Source: an uncultured Pseudomonadota bacterium (GTDB lineage: Bacteria > Myxococcota_A > UBA796 > GCA-2862545). From it: 64,000 nucleotides of DNA. The DNA is taken from contig CAJXTB010000008.1 of the NCBI GenBank assembly GCA_913061235.1, forward strand, positions 1 to 64,000, written 5' to 3'. The notes under the pieces are model-generated. The model worked only from the letters and a program-made list of their open reading frames with translations, did not search any database and had not been told where the DNA came from. Shown here one piece after another: positions 7,701-15,503 of this stretch. The position numbers were made by a program, and so were the translations under genes. The number at the start of each line of letters is the position of its first letter. Within the stretch, counting starts at the first letter, position 1.

Positions 7701-9849
7701 CCTTCCAGACCCCGGCATCGCTTGGGACGACCTTGGCATCGACCTGCTCATCGTCGATGAAGCGCAAAACTTCAAGAACCTCTACCTGCCTGAATCCCGT
7801 GAAGGCGGCGTTCCTCGGTTCATGGGCAACGCTGGCAAAGGCTCCCAACGCGCTTGGCAGCTCGACTTCCGAGCCGCATCCGTTCGTGAACGCTCAGCTG
7901 GCGGTGGCGTGGTGCTGCTGTCGGCAACGCCGGCGAAGAACAGCCCCCTTGAGTTCTACTCGATGATTCAGTACATCGACGGAGAAGCCTGGGAACGGCT
8001 TGGCATCTACGACAGCGAAGCGTTCATCAGTCGCTTCTTGGAAATCGAACTCGAGCAGACCCTCAACAGTCGCATGGCGATGGTCAAGCGGTCCGCCGTT
8101 GTCGGGTTCATGGGTCTTGATGAGCTGCGCAGTGTCATCTTCAGGTACGGCGAAATCCTGACGGGCGAAGACGTCGGCCTGGTACTGCCCGAAGCGACTG
8201 TTGAGTTCATCGAACTGGACATGTCCGCTGAACAAGAGGACCGCTACGCCGACCTTGTGACCGAAATGGAAGATGCCCTGAACGACCGGGAAAAGGCCGG
8301 ACAGGTGCTCGGAATCCTGGCTCGCATGTCTCTGGTCTGCATCCACGCCCGCCTAGACGGTGGCTACAAGTGGAAGACAGCCTTGGCCTCAGGCGTCGAC
8401 CCGCACTCCCCGAAGTTCGACGCCATCGCCGAGCGCATCGCAAGGGTTCCGCGCTGCGGCCACATCGTGTTCCTGGACAACACGGCAGGGCACGCCTGGC
8501 TCAAGCAAACCCTCATTGCCTACGGCATTGCCGCGGACCGAATCGCAGTGCTCTCCGCAGAGACCGCGAAAGCGCCCGCCGACCGTCTCCGCATTGCCAA
8601 CGAGTTCAACGGGTCAGACGAACAAGCGCCCCTGTACGACGTCGTGATCTGCAACCAAGTCGCCTACGAAGGTATTGATCTGCAGCGCCGCACCTGCAGC
8701 ATCCACCACGCAGACTTGCCGTGGGAGCCGGCAACGCTGCAGCAGCGGAATGGCCGCGGAGTCCGTCAAGGAAACACGCTTTCCACCATCGCAATCTACT
8801 ACTACTTCGCCGCTCGCTCATTGGACGGGCTTCGGTTCAACCTCATCTCTGGAAAGCTGGGGTGGATGAAGCAGCTCATCAAGTCCACGGACCGAGCGAC
8901 CACGAATCCTGGAGCTACGCTCAACCTCGGCAAGAAAGACATCTTGATGATGATCAGCCGAGACCCCGAGGCCACCCGAAAGCAGCTGGAGGCCATGGAG
9001 CAGGCCGCCATCGCCGAGAACATGCGCAAGGTCGCCGAGGCCGCGGGCCGACGCTTGCGGACAGCGGCAGCGCGCTTCCGGGGTGCCGAGCGTCAGGCCG
9101 TCGATGAGGACGCCGCGCAAGAGCGAGAAGAAGCCGAGTCGGTCCTCGCCGAGCTCGAAGACGTGGACCCGGCCGCCTGGCCCTACTTCGAGGCGGCCAA
9201 GCGGGTCCGTCACACGGACATCGTCGTCACTCCTGCAGGAGTCCCGCTGTACGAAGGCCTGCTCCTGCGTCCGCGTGACGAGAACGTCCCTCCGGTGCTC
9301 ATCGGTCGCGTAGAAGCCCGCCAGGTCGGCCGATTGGTCGGAGGCGCGCATGGCTGGACGCGCTGGCAGAAAATGGACCTGTCGGCCTTCGACGAGCTGC
9401 TTTCCAGCCGGGACGTCGAGTACGCCGCGACGATGACGGTTGATGAGCACCAAACCATCGTCGGTGCGATGAAAGACATCGCCGGAGGCGGTTGGGACAG
9501 TCCGTACCTGACCTATTCCATGGCCGGTGCAGCTTGCGACGCCTGGCTCACCACTTTTTGGGCCAACCATGCCAGTGCGGTCATCGAAGCGGTCGGGAAG
9601 GCACGGTTTAGCTACGTTCCTGGCGTGCGAAACGGCGTACTCCGGGCCGCAACCATCCCCAGCTACGGCGCCGCTGGAATCGACTTCGACCAGGTGCTTC
9701 CACCGACGAAGGCCGGCTGGGCTCGGTTCTCTGAACTGTTCAACACACTGTCTGCCGAACAGCGACGCGCCGGACGCTTGCTCGCCCGACACTGGTGGGG
9801 ACGCAGTCCCCCTACAAACCGCCGAGACGCGACTGTGGAGGCATCATGA
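4756..9849 (+). CDS. N6-adenine methyltransferase fused to SNF2-like helicase (COG4646/DarB type)
   Basis: This is a 1697-residue fusion. Residues 100-110 carry YTGWGGL, the hallmark of the large N12-class methylase/helicase proteins of phages and conjugative plasmids. Motif I is LEPSAGIGRF at 166 and the catalytic NPPY is at 237-240, so the target should be adenine N6. The helicase part has GVGKT near 821, a DEAQ box at 1001-1004, LLSATP as motif III and GRGVRQGN near 1335 as motif VI. The last 300 residues are uncharacterised. Relatives such as P1 DarB protect incoming DNA from host restriction. Here it could do that or mark and remodel the element's own DNA. Family assignment is firm and role is inferred. 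Confidence 0.85.
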   Translation: MVASLALTLTRSVESILLGYDLPDGIVEADVKSFFERHQSVITKLIETELQSASNAQAPSGTSGQSPPTTVAKRTRANLAALQALLRVETGQQNNGDSERLRAYTGWGGLSIDKIRGQFTGGMPVPDSSALIHEYYTPTQVTDAVASIVARVLPGLPRHGDHVDMLEPSAGIGRFVDSILKGVPAKDIHVHAVEVSDGSARILQALHPSIDLYKQTFESFVVNNPELHGTLGLVVANPPYGPRGASKTEDPDRSYRDSRAYAYFLRRALDMLAKDGMGVFVIPAGFMSGTGKKAKKLREQVLRRHHLMASYRLPSGLFPGAQLVTDLLFFRARGGELAEVAQEDRQILDGLYYELYPDNILGVEVGKVSTDSDVTALPRWGYQVRGTFTKLPAWQPRALCVGCGILTPFRPASGAKLKKASNVVRKLGTADTSGLPHAVQRAVALGARVDRYLAAVGAGKGSVAAALHADLVEALQSWVSVHGVPKRHADLVGKRHDIPEVGRFLTAFDSNGSLISGIAKTPEGGSPLAHAQGNITKLAEWLRSTRADVTRSALVQAWASASQVSLMTAHRALGDKTDDLERNGWRPVNPDLWMHPDDFATGELWPRLDVIDGALLGDEPRWTDEATLQSMHDELMAAIEPMPLEDIGVIEPRAQWLPTDMLSAWIASEFGANVTLTRVGGMLQPVDVDYVTDTRKGTIGTVTGSAAWFIGYCNHDFTLFSPPRPGQHEKKTLDDVRLEYGKEWTMSWESWVRADRTRVHRIERLYNRTMRGFVTPKYADGPLGLARWAVGPKAIALHPHQNAGTRRVVANNGGLLGYDVGVGKTFTACAILARMRELGRKRPVILVPNSIIWKWAADIAKVLPDYEVLVVGSERRQVKSGARKGQWTSRTDTPDERAEKWTRFQSGEADVVLCTYSVFGRTSLNVEWVEQYVDGNPAVKRMIEIERRNAEGKKKRTERQEAIVKEGARAWVAERLELPAGHLPDPGIAWDDLGIDLLIVDEAQNFKNLYLPESREGGVPRFMGNAGKGSQRAWQLDFRAASVRERSAGGGVVLLSATPAKNSPLEFYSMIQYIDGEAWERLGIYDSEAFISRFLEIELEQTLNSRMAMVKRSAVVGFMGLDELRSVIFRYGEILTGEDVGLVLPEATVEFIELDMSAEQEDRYADLVTEMEDALNDREKAGQVLGILARMSLVCIHARLDGGYKWKTALASGVDPHSPKFDAIAERIARVPRCGHIVFLDNTAGHAWLKQTLIAYGIAADRIAVLSAETAKAPADRLRIANEFNGSDEQAPLYDVVICNQVAYEGIDLQRRTCSIHHADLPWEPATLQQRNGRGVRQGNTLSTIAIYYYFAARSLDGLRFNLISGKLGWMKQLIKSTDRATTNPGATLNLGKKDILMMISRDPEATRKQLEAMEQAAIAENMRKVAEAAGRRLRTAAARFRGAERQAVDEDAAQEREEAESVLAELEDVDPAAWPYFEAAKRVRHTDIVVTPAGVPLYEGLLLRPRDENVPPVLIGRVEARQVGRLVGGAHGWTRWQKMDLSAFDELLSSRDVEYAATMTVDEHQTIVGAMKDIAGGGWDSPYLTYSMAGAACDAWLTTFWANHASAVIEAVGKARFSYVPGVRNGVLRAATIPSYGAAGIDFDQVLPPTKAGWARFSELFNTLSAEQRRAGRLLARHWWGRSPPTNRRDATVEAS

Positions 9850-10751
9850 ACGACGCTGTAGCTATCGGTGTTGGGGCTGGATTCCTCGGGCTTGTGGGCC
9901 TGGTGGCCGTTGCGGCGACCGCCTCGGCCGCTCAGGCGCCGGTTCCTGCGGGTGTGCCTTCACCCGTCAACGACCGCGCGAACCCAACAGTCACACGACC
10001 ACCAACTCGCGAAGCATCCCCGGGTGCAGCCCAACCCGGTCGGGTATCAATGGCCGAGGCACGGCGCGTGTCTTGGGCCATTCTGTCGGTCTTCGAATCT
10101 GGCAACCCAGACGGCCAATACAGCGCATTCGCAGTGCTCCGGGATGGCGCCGGCATCTCGTACGGCCGCAAACAGGGCACCGACGAGTCAGGCACGCTCG
10201 ACGCCATCGTAAGCGGCTACATCCAGGCGAATGGTCGATACGCTTCGCAGCTTCGTCCATACCTCCCTCGGTTGCAGGCGAACGAGACCGTGGTGTTGGA
10301 CCCAGATCCCACCACATGGCCCGGATGGATGCACAACCTCAAGCAGCTTCTCGTTGCCGCCGGTGAGGACCCGGTCATGCACACGGTGCAGAACCGAGTG
10401 TTCGACCGTCTGTTCTGGCGTCCAGCTGTTCAAGCCTGGCAGGAGCTCGGCCTTCGCTCACCCCTTGCACTCGCTGTTGTGTTCGACACCAGCATTCACT
10501 CCGGAAGTCCTGCGGCCATCGGCTGGGTCCGCAGACGCTTCGCAGTCAAGCCACCACGCGAAGGTGGCGATGAGCGCGAGTGGGTTCGCCAGTACGTCCT
10601 CGCACGCCGTCGCTGGCTCGCAACGCACGAAAAGACCGCTCTGCACGCGACCGTGTACCGCATGGATGCCTTTCTACGGCTCATCGATGCGGGCAACTGG
10701 GGGCTCCACACACCCATCCACATCACGCGTCCTCGCGCGACGATTCGGTAG
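9846..10751 (+). CDS. Secreted or anchored GH46/lysozyme-like muramidase
   Basis: This 301-residue protein starts at ATG 9846 and overlaps the previous stop (ATGA). Residues 1-30 form a hydrophobic signal or anchor followed by a Pro-rich spacer. From about residue 75, ILSVFESGNPDGQYSAFAVLRDGAGISYGRKQG matches the chitosanase/lysozyme-like GH46 pattern, with Glu in FES and Asp in DGAGISYG as likely catalytic acids. Phage-encoded relatives cut peptidoglycan during entry or lysis. With the holin-sized and transpeptidase-like genes downstream it forms a wall-degrading set. The fold call is moderate and substrate is unknown. Confidence 0.65.
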   Translation: MNDAVAIGVGAGFLGLVGLVAVAATASAAQAPVPAGVPSPVNDRANPTVTRPPTREASPGAAQPGRVSMAEARRVSWAILSVFESGNPDGQYSAFAVLRDGAGISYGRKQGTDESGTLDAIVSGYIQANGRYASQLRPYLPRLQANETVVLDPDPTTWPGWMHNLKQLLVAAGEDPVMHTVQNRVFDRLFWRPAVQAWQELGLRSPLALAVVFDTSIHSGSPAAIGWVRRRFAVKPPREGGDEREWVRQYVLARRRWLATHEKTALHATVYRMDAFLRLIDAGNWGLHTPIHITRPRATIR

Positions 10752-10814
10752 GGCCACATGACTCTGCACTCAACACATCAAGCGAGAAACACCCGCTCAC
10801 AAACTGAACATCAC

Positions 10815-10830
10815 CCGGCATGTATGCCGG
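10815..10830 (+). promoter_or_regulatory. Perfect hairpin before the small structural gene
   Basis: CCGGCAT-GT-ATGCCGG is a perfect 7 bp stem with a 2 nt spacer. It lies 14 bases before ATG 10844 in the only gap of this operon longer than 60 bases (10752-10843). There is no U-tract. It may modulate translation or protect a processed 5' end, similar in position to the hairpins before the coat-like gene. Confidence 0.4.
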
Positions 10831-10843
10831 AATCGGGGGCCTG

Positions 10844-11233
10844 ATGGCCATCACGGACGTCGACAACACCCAATACCTCTCAGTCGCACTTGGATTGACG
10901 GCAACGGGCTTCCGAGCCCCCCCGGGAACCCTCGCACTGCTCATTCGAAGGAGCACGGTCGACGTCCGGGTCCAGGTCGCCGACGAGACCGCCAACGTCG
11001 CTGTGCAGAACCTCGACGGCGAGAACATCGCTGCACCCGCTCTAGCCGATGCGGTGTCGCCCACTGGCGCACCCTTCTCCGCCGACACCTGGCACGTCGT
11101 GTCCCTGTCGCCCACCGATGCCCCCGACGTCGGCACCAAGCTCCGCCGCCCGGTCGTGTTTCTCCAGGCTGCAGAGGCATTCACCGCGGACACGGAGAAG
11201 TGCCTCATTCGCTTCGTCCGCACTCTTCTCTAG
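10844..11233 (+). CDS. Small beta-rich putative structural protein
   Basis: This 129-residue protein begins at ATG 10844, preceded by GGGGG at proper spacing. An in-frame ATG at 10820 lies inside the hairpin and is less likely. The sequence is mostly beta (LALLIRRSTVDVRVQVADETANVAV) and ends in a short basic strand. No signal, membrane segment or catalytic motif is seen. It resembles the C-terminal domain of the coat-like protein in size and residue make-up but I cannot show homology by eye. It may be a second capsid or vertex protein. Confidence 0.5.
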   Translation: MAITDVDNTQYLSVALGLTATGFRAPPGTLALLIRRSTVDVRVQVADETANVAVQNLDGENIAAPALADAVSPTGAPFSADTWHVVSLSPTDAPDVGTKLRRPVVFLQAAEAFTADTEKCLIRFVRTLL

Positions 11234-11260
11234 ACCCACTCAACCCACCCGGAGTTCCAC

Positions 11261-12601
11261 ATGAACCTACGCATCGCGGCAATTCACGCCCTCTCTCTTC
11301 ACTACCCGAACATCATGGGACACACCGAGGACATTCAGCAGTACCTCGTGACCGGTGCCCTCGACATCGTGCAGACCCTGCCAGTTCTCGGTCTCGAAGG
11401 CGAAGAACTAGTCACCGCAACGAGCCTCCTGACCTCCCAAGGAACCGAGCTCATCGAGAGCTTCCTGCTGTCAGGTCCGGAGTGCCCCTCAACCAAAGCA
11501 GCGCCCGTGCCGCTGTGGGCCGTCGGTATCGAGCCCCTGCCGGAAACGTTTCCAGTACAGGCGCAGTCAGAGTGGTTCCTGCAGGTCGCTCGCGCCTACA
11601 TCGTCCACGCAATTGCCCAGGTGTTCCCAGACGTCATGACCAACCTGGCGGACGCGCAGCGGGCCTACGTCGCCGGACACGAAGCGGACCTGCTCGCCGG
11701 CCTGGTCGATGCAGGCATCACCGGCGCGGATGCCCATCGAATTGAAGAGTTGTTGTCAGTGGAGGCCGGAGTGCTACCGTTTGAGCTTGGTTTGTCTGGA
11801 ATCCTAAACGGGACGGGAACCGATAGCAGCCCGTCCGATGGTGATGTTGAAGTCGCATCTGCCTTCGCGGTGAAGATTCTGTCGGCCGACGACAAGTTCG
11901 ACACACCGGCGTTTTTCACCGGACACCACACCACTACCCACGCACGCGAGGCAGTCGAACCATATACAATCAGCCGGCGATTCGTGATTGATAGTGTCGA
12001 AGCTGGTATCCACTACGTCATCGGTGACACAGACTCGGGCCAGGGATTCTGGCTGATTCGCGTCCTCCCCAACGGGGCAATCGACGCAGAATTCGTCATC
12101 TCGAACGTCGGCAACGATTCCAGCGTGTCATGGCCAGCCGGCACCGTGCAGAGCGGGGTCGAGTGCTTCATCCACGCACGTTCAGAAGACATTCGCTTCG
12201 GTCGCCGCATGGGCTCCTTGCGCGTGAACGGCGTGAACGGCGTGCCTTCTGTCAACTCGGGTAACGGGCGGTTGGGAGGGCTAGCGCGGCCCTCCCGCGA
12301 GGGAAACGACCGCGGAAGCGAGGTTGCATACGGAATCACCGTGCTCGGAGCGGCCAACATGAAGGCCCGCGCAGCCGACGCGCAGTGCGACGCCATCGAC
12401 TCCGCCAACACGACGGCCGAGCTGCTGGCGGCCGCACAAGCTGTCGACCCCGGCGCCGGCGAATGGAACCCGAAGTCCGACAGCAACCTCGCTATCGGCA
12501 TCGTCAACACGGGCTCCGGAGGCAATGCCTCGTGTGCAGGAATGACCAACGGCGAGAACCTGGTTCCAGCCCCGCCTGCAGTCGCTGCACCTCCCGCCTA
12601 G
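11261..12601 (+). CDS. Putative 446-residue structural protein, unrecognised
   Basis: It starts at ATG 11261 behind CCCGGAG. The first 180 residues look helical with several Leu/Ile-rich amphipathic segments. The centre (190-350) is mixed and includes a beta-rich stretch (RFVIDSVEAGIHYVIGDTDS). The C-terminal 100 residues are Asn/Ser/Gly/Ala-rich and end in a Pro-Ala tail. No known motif was found. Its position between two small proteins of the cluster and its length would suit a major or minor virion protein, but there is no direct evidence. Confidence 0.45.
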   Translation: MNLRIAAIHALSLHYPNIMGHTEDIQQYLVTGALDIVQTLPVLGLEGEELVTATSLLTSQGTELIESFLLSGPECPSTKAAPVPLWAVGIEPLPETFPVQAQSEWFLQVARAYIVHAIAQVFPDVMTNLADAQRAYVAGHEADLLAGLVDAGITGADAHRIEELLSVEAGVLPFELGLSGILNGTGTDSSPSDGDVEVASAFAVKILSADDKFDTPAFFTGHHTTTHAREAVEPYTISRRFVIDSVEAGIHYVIGDTDSGQGFWLIRVLPNGAIDAEFVISNVGNDSSVSWPAGTVQSGVECFIHARSEDIRFGRRMGSLRVNGVNGVPSVNSGNGRLGGLARPSREGNDRGSEVAYGITVLGAANMKARAADAQCDAIDSANTTAELLAAAQAVDPGAGEWNPKSDSNLAIGIVNTGSGGNASCAGMTNGENLVPAPPAVAAPPA

Positions 12602-12865
12602 ATGCGCGCCCTACTCACCATCACGGCTCTGTTCTGCATCTCAGCAACTCCGCTGACCGATGCCTCGGAGCCGTACGTGGTGGGTGTGCGCTTCCGTGCC
12701 ACCGTCGTGACAGCAGAGGAGGCCCCTCGCCCGGTCCCGATGCCGGCGATGGTCACGTTCGACAGCAATGACGACGGACGGCGCGACGACTTCCGCGAGG
12801 ACTGCACGGCGACCTTCGACAACGACACTTTGACCGCGGTTTGTCCGCCAAGGGAAAGCCCATGA
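12602..12865 (+). CDS. Small exported protein
   Basis: This 87-residue product has its ATG directly abutting the previous stop (TAG ATG). MRALLTITALFCISATPLTDA is a typical cleavable signal peptide. The mature part of about 65 residues is short, acidic in the middle (DSNDDGRRDDFRED) and has two cysteines that could pair in the periplasm. Its position in the lysis half of the operon could suit a spanin-like or periplasmic helper, but no family is recognised. The stop overlaps the next ATG. Confidence 0.4.
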   Translation: MRALLTITALFCISATPLTDASEPYVVGVRFRATVVTAEEAPRPVPMPAMVTFDSNDDGRRDDFREDCTATFDNDTLTAVCPPRESP

Positions 12866-13380
12866 ACATCCAGATAAGCCTGCCCTCCCTTCTCGCTCTG
12901 TACGCTGACATGCGAGACACCCCCGAAGACATCGCACACGATGCCTTGGAATTCTTGGTGGAGACCGTCACGCCCGAACAGTTCGGCGAGCTCATCGACG
13001 GGTTGAAGGAGTGGCCACAGCCCTTTGAGCAGTGGGACGCCGCGGCCGCCGAGTGGGCCTACGAAGCGCTCGTCACTCTCGCCCGGACGGTGGACCTCTC
13101 CAAAGACCCAGTGAAGGTGCGACAGCGGGCACTGCGCCAGGCTGCTGGACTCTCAAAGCGGGAAGGTAAGGCCGCCGCCCTCCTCCTCACCTACCTCGCC
13201 GAAAACGGCGCCAATGCGCAGGTTTCCCACGCCGCCAAGGTTCTGATTCAGTCGAACGGTCGGGAGTTCAAGCGCAATGACATTGGCTGGCTTCTGGGCC
13301 GGGCCGTCGACATTCCTGAACCCGGCGAGCTGAAGGACGCCATTCAGTCGGCCGTAAACCTGCATCTCCTGGAGGCGTGA
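12862..13380 (+). CDS. Helical protein of unknown function
   Basis: This 172-residue protein starts at ATG 12862, overlapping the previous stop (ATGA) with GGGAAAG upstream. It is Leu/Ala/Glu-rich and almost entirely helical, with no signal peptide or membrane segment. The acidic N-terminal half (DALEFLVETVTPEQFGELIDGL) is followed by a basic region with KVRQRALRQAAGLSKREGK. No family is recognised. It lies between the small exported protein and the holin-like gene, and its own stop overlaps the next start (TGATG). Confidence 0.4.
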   Translation: MNIQISLPSLLALYADMRDTPEDIAHDALEFLVETVTPEQFGELIDGLKEWPQPFEQWDAAAAEWAYEALVTLARTVDLSKDPVKVRQRALRQAAGLSKREGKAAALLLTYLAENGANAQVSHAAKVLIQSNGREFKRNDIGWLLGRAVDIPEPGELKDAIQSAVNLHLLEA

Positions 13381-13727
13381 TGGACGCTGAGACCGTTGAA
13401 TCCACCGTTCTGACAAGTGGCTACTTGTACATGGTCATCTCCGCATTCGTCTCCTGGGCGCTGACCACCTACGTGGGCACAATCATCCCAGACGAGTGGC
13501 GAAAGCAGCTTCCCAAGTTTGCAAGTGGCCTGGCGCTGGCTCTGACCTCCGGTCTCGTCGTGACCGTGAAGACCCTCGCCGGCCAGCCGCTCACCATGGA
13601 CGTTCTGCTGTTCGGCCTAGGTGCGGGTTCACTAGCAGTTGTTGGCCAGCTCTTTCCGGAGTTCGCCCAAGGGCGTCTGGTCAGCAATACGAACGCCAAT
13701 CCTCGTTGGTCCGAGGTGTCTGGATGA
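13380..13727 (+). CDS. Holin-like small membrane protein
   Basis: This 115-residue protein starts at ATG 13380, four bases after GGAGG and sharing the A of the previous stop. It has two to three hydrophobic segments (YLYMVISAFVSWALTTYVG, then two more in FASGLALALTSGLVVTVK and LLFGLGAGSLAVVGQLF) and short polar ends. Size, topology and place between wall-active enzymes resemble phage holins. Holins have little sequence conservation, so the assignment rests on topology and context. Confidence 0.45.
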   Translation: MDAETVESTVLTSGYLYMVISAFVSWALTTYVGTIIPDEWRKQLPKFASGLALALTSGLVVTVKTLAGQPLTMDVLLFGLGAGSLAVVGQLFPEFAQGRLVSNTNANPRWSEVSG

Positions 13728-14374
13728 CCGTGCACGCCGCCAGGCCTCACCTCCTGCACATCGCTGAATCCAAAGGTTTCGCGGTGTTCGACCGGGGTCG
13801 ATGGAACCTCAACGTCATCGGCACGCGGCATCCGAATCGGACCGCAGGCACCTACGATGACGTCATGAACGTCATCGGTCTCGACGACAACGACCGGTGG
13901 TTCCACCGCTCATACGCCTGGACCCTCGACTCCGGACGTAGCGGCCTGCTCAAGCCCGTAAACCGACGCGGCACCGGAATCATCGCCGAGGGACAATACC
14001 GAGGCGCATGGAGGCTCGGACAACACGGCGTGAGTGGTGGCAGGCCCGGGTACCGCGCCTTGGTCCAGTGCAAGCCCATCCGTGTGCATCGCGACGACAA
14101 CCGCGACTTGGTTCTGAACACCGACATCCCCACGGTCATGGCTCCGGCGCTCTCCCGCATCAACTGCCACGCCAGCTCCAACGACCCGTACAAGCTCCTA
14201 GGCAAGGCACGCAAGCGCATTGGACCGTGGTCAGTGGCCTGTATGGCTGCGGAGCTCGACGAAGACTTCGTGGAGTTCATGCAGCTCTGCGAGCGGCAGA
14301 ACGAAGAGGGGTTGGGGCCGTACGTAACCATCTCCATCATCAACGCTCCGCAACCAGCCCGGATGGCGACGTGA
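13724..14374 (+). CDS. L,D-transpeptidase-like phage lysis or wall enzyme, putative
   Basis: This 216-residue protein starts at ATG 13724, overlapping the previous stop. The pattern FHRSYAWTLDSGR, then a GTGIIAEGQYRGAW turn, and then RINCHASS followed some 20 residues later by GPWSVACM resembles a phage family related to YkuD L,D-transpeptidases. In that family a His and a downstream Cys in an S-x-G-C context form the active site. Here the usual SxGC reads SVAC, a conservative change. It may trim or cross-link peptidoglycan during exit or entry. Family assignment is by eye and moderate. Confidence 0.5.
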   Translation: MTVHAARPHLLHIAESKGFAVFDRGRWNLNVIGTRHPNRTAGTYDDVMNVIGLDDNDRWFHRSYAWTLDSGRSGLLKPVNRRGTGIIAEGQYRGAWRLGQHGVSGGRPGYRALVQCKPIRVHRDDNRDLVLNTDIPTVMAPALSRINCHASSNDPYKLLGKARKRIGPWSVACMAAELDEDFVEFMQLCERQNEEGLGPYVTISIINAPQPARMAT

Positions 14375-15195
14375 AACAAATCCGCGTCCTCTTCGTGGAC
14401 GACAACTCAGACCATCGAAAACTCTTCGAGCTTCACGCCCGGTCCATGATGGGCGGAGCGCTGAGGCTCCAAGAAGCGCCATCAGCCTATGCAGGTATGG
14501 AGGTGCTTCGGAAGTCCTTTCCACTTCCCCACGTCGTCATCGTAGACCTAAACTTGGGGGTCGCGGACGCCGATGGGCATTCCCTGACACGAGACATACG
14601 GGCCGACTCGCAGTTCGCCAGCATCCCCGTTTTTACGGTGTCTCGCAGCCCAGAGGTGGCCGACTACGAAAAGGATGCCGAAGGAGAATGGTTGCCCAAG
14701 CTCTGCGGAGCAGTCATCCACGCGGCGGCCAGCTACAAGCCAGGTACGCTCGATTTACTGCACGCCGGGCAAGAGGCTCACGCCGTGCAGTTGCACACGC
14801 ACACGACTCGATTGGATGGATTCGAGGGGCGACTAGACGTGGCGGAGGCGAGCATCGAAGAGGGTAAAGAGGTGGTCGGGGGCATCCAAATACACATGGA
14901 TAGCCAGCACAAAGAGCTGTTGACGGCCATCCGGAAGCGGTCGAGGGTTTCGCTGGGGGTGGTGGCTATCCTCTGCACGACAGTGGTCTTTCTTGGGGTG
15001 CTGTTGCTGGCACGGGACATCGCAACCCGGATGGATGTGCGGAGTCTCGATACGCAGTTCAAGGACTTGCGGGTGAATGTCAATGGGGAGGCTGGGTCGG
15101 AAGTGCCGATTGAAGCCAGCATCGAGTCGGACGGGACGGACTACGCAGAAGCGGCATACACGGACACCAACATGCCGGGAGTTCTGCAGCCGTAG
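14371..15195 (+). CDS. Response-regulator receiver domain with coiled coil and membrane segment
   Basis: This 274-residue protein starts at GTG 14371, overlapping the previous stop (GTGA). Residues 1-120 form a CheY-like receiver: VLFVDDN gives the acidic pair, PHVVIVDLNL the phospho-acceptor Asp, FTVS the switch Ser/Thr and WLPKL the conserved Lys. A helical, probably coiled-coil stretch follows, then a transmembrane segment (LGVVAILCTTVVFLGVLLLA) and a tail of 75 residues. A receiver tied to a membrane anchor with no DNA-binding output is unusual in a virus-like operon. It may sense host signalling to time lysis, which is inference. It is the last gene of the array. Confidence 0.6.
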   Translation: MKQIRVLFVDDNSDHRKLFELHARSMMGGALRLQEAPSAYAGMEVLRKSFPLPHVVIVDLNLGVADADGHSLTRDIRADSQFASIPVFTVSRSPEVADYEKDAEGEWLPKLCGAVIHAAASYKPGTLDLLHAGQEAHAVQLHTHTTRLDGFEGRLDVAEASIEEGKEVVGGIQIHMDSQHKELLTAIRKRSRVSLGVVAILCTTVVFLGVLLLARDIATRMDVRSLDTQFKDLRVNVNGEAGSEVPIEASIESDGTDYAEAAYTDTNMPGVLQP

Positions 15196-15503
15196 CCTTA
15201 GAGGGACTGCGTCCTCCACAGATTGAAAACCGCCCCTGGTCCCAACCTACACATCTGGCCTTTCGAGACGTCGTAGAGCTACCAAAATTCAATCAGATTG
15301 AGCATCGCCAGACATGCCAATTCCGCAACGTCGCGCCGCTTGGTTGGCGTTACCGAGCTGATTCAGAGGCACTTCCATGCCGGAGATCATCATGGAAAAA
15401 GGTCTTTGAATAGTGAAAATAAGAAACACCGATCAAATACTGCTGAATCCGTAGAGGCACTTTTCTCGATGCGCGTTCCACAATGTGGGTGGAGGTGTGT
15501 GCC
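15196..15503. promoter_or_regulatory. Gap before the RHS gene with an inverted repeat
   Basis: No gene is seen in these 308 bases. The segment is poorer in GC than both neighbours, especially 15400-15450. A perfect inverted repeat TTCCATG/CATGGAA with an 11 nt spacer lies at 15373-15379 and 15391-15397 and could be an operator for the toxin gene. No convincing -35/-10 pair was found. The RHS gene has a good GGAGG at 15489-15493 that favours ATG 15504 over ATG 15483. Confidence 0.4.
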
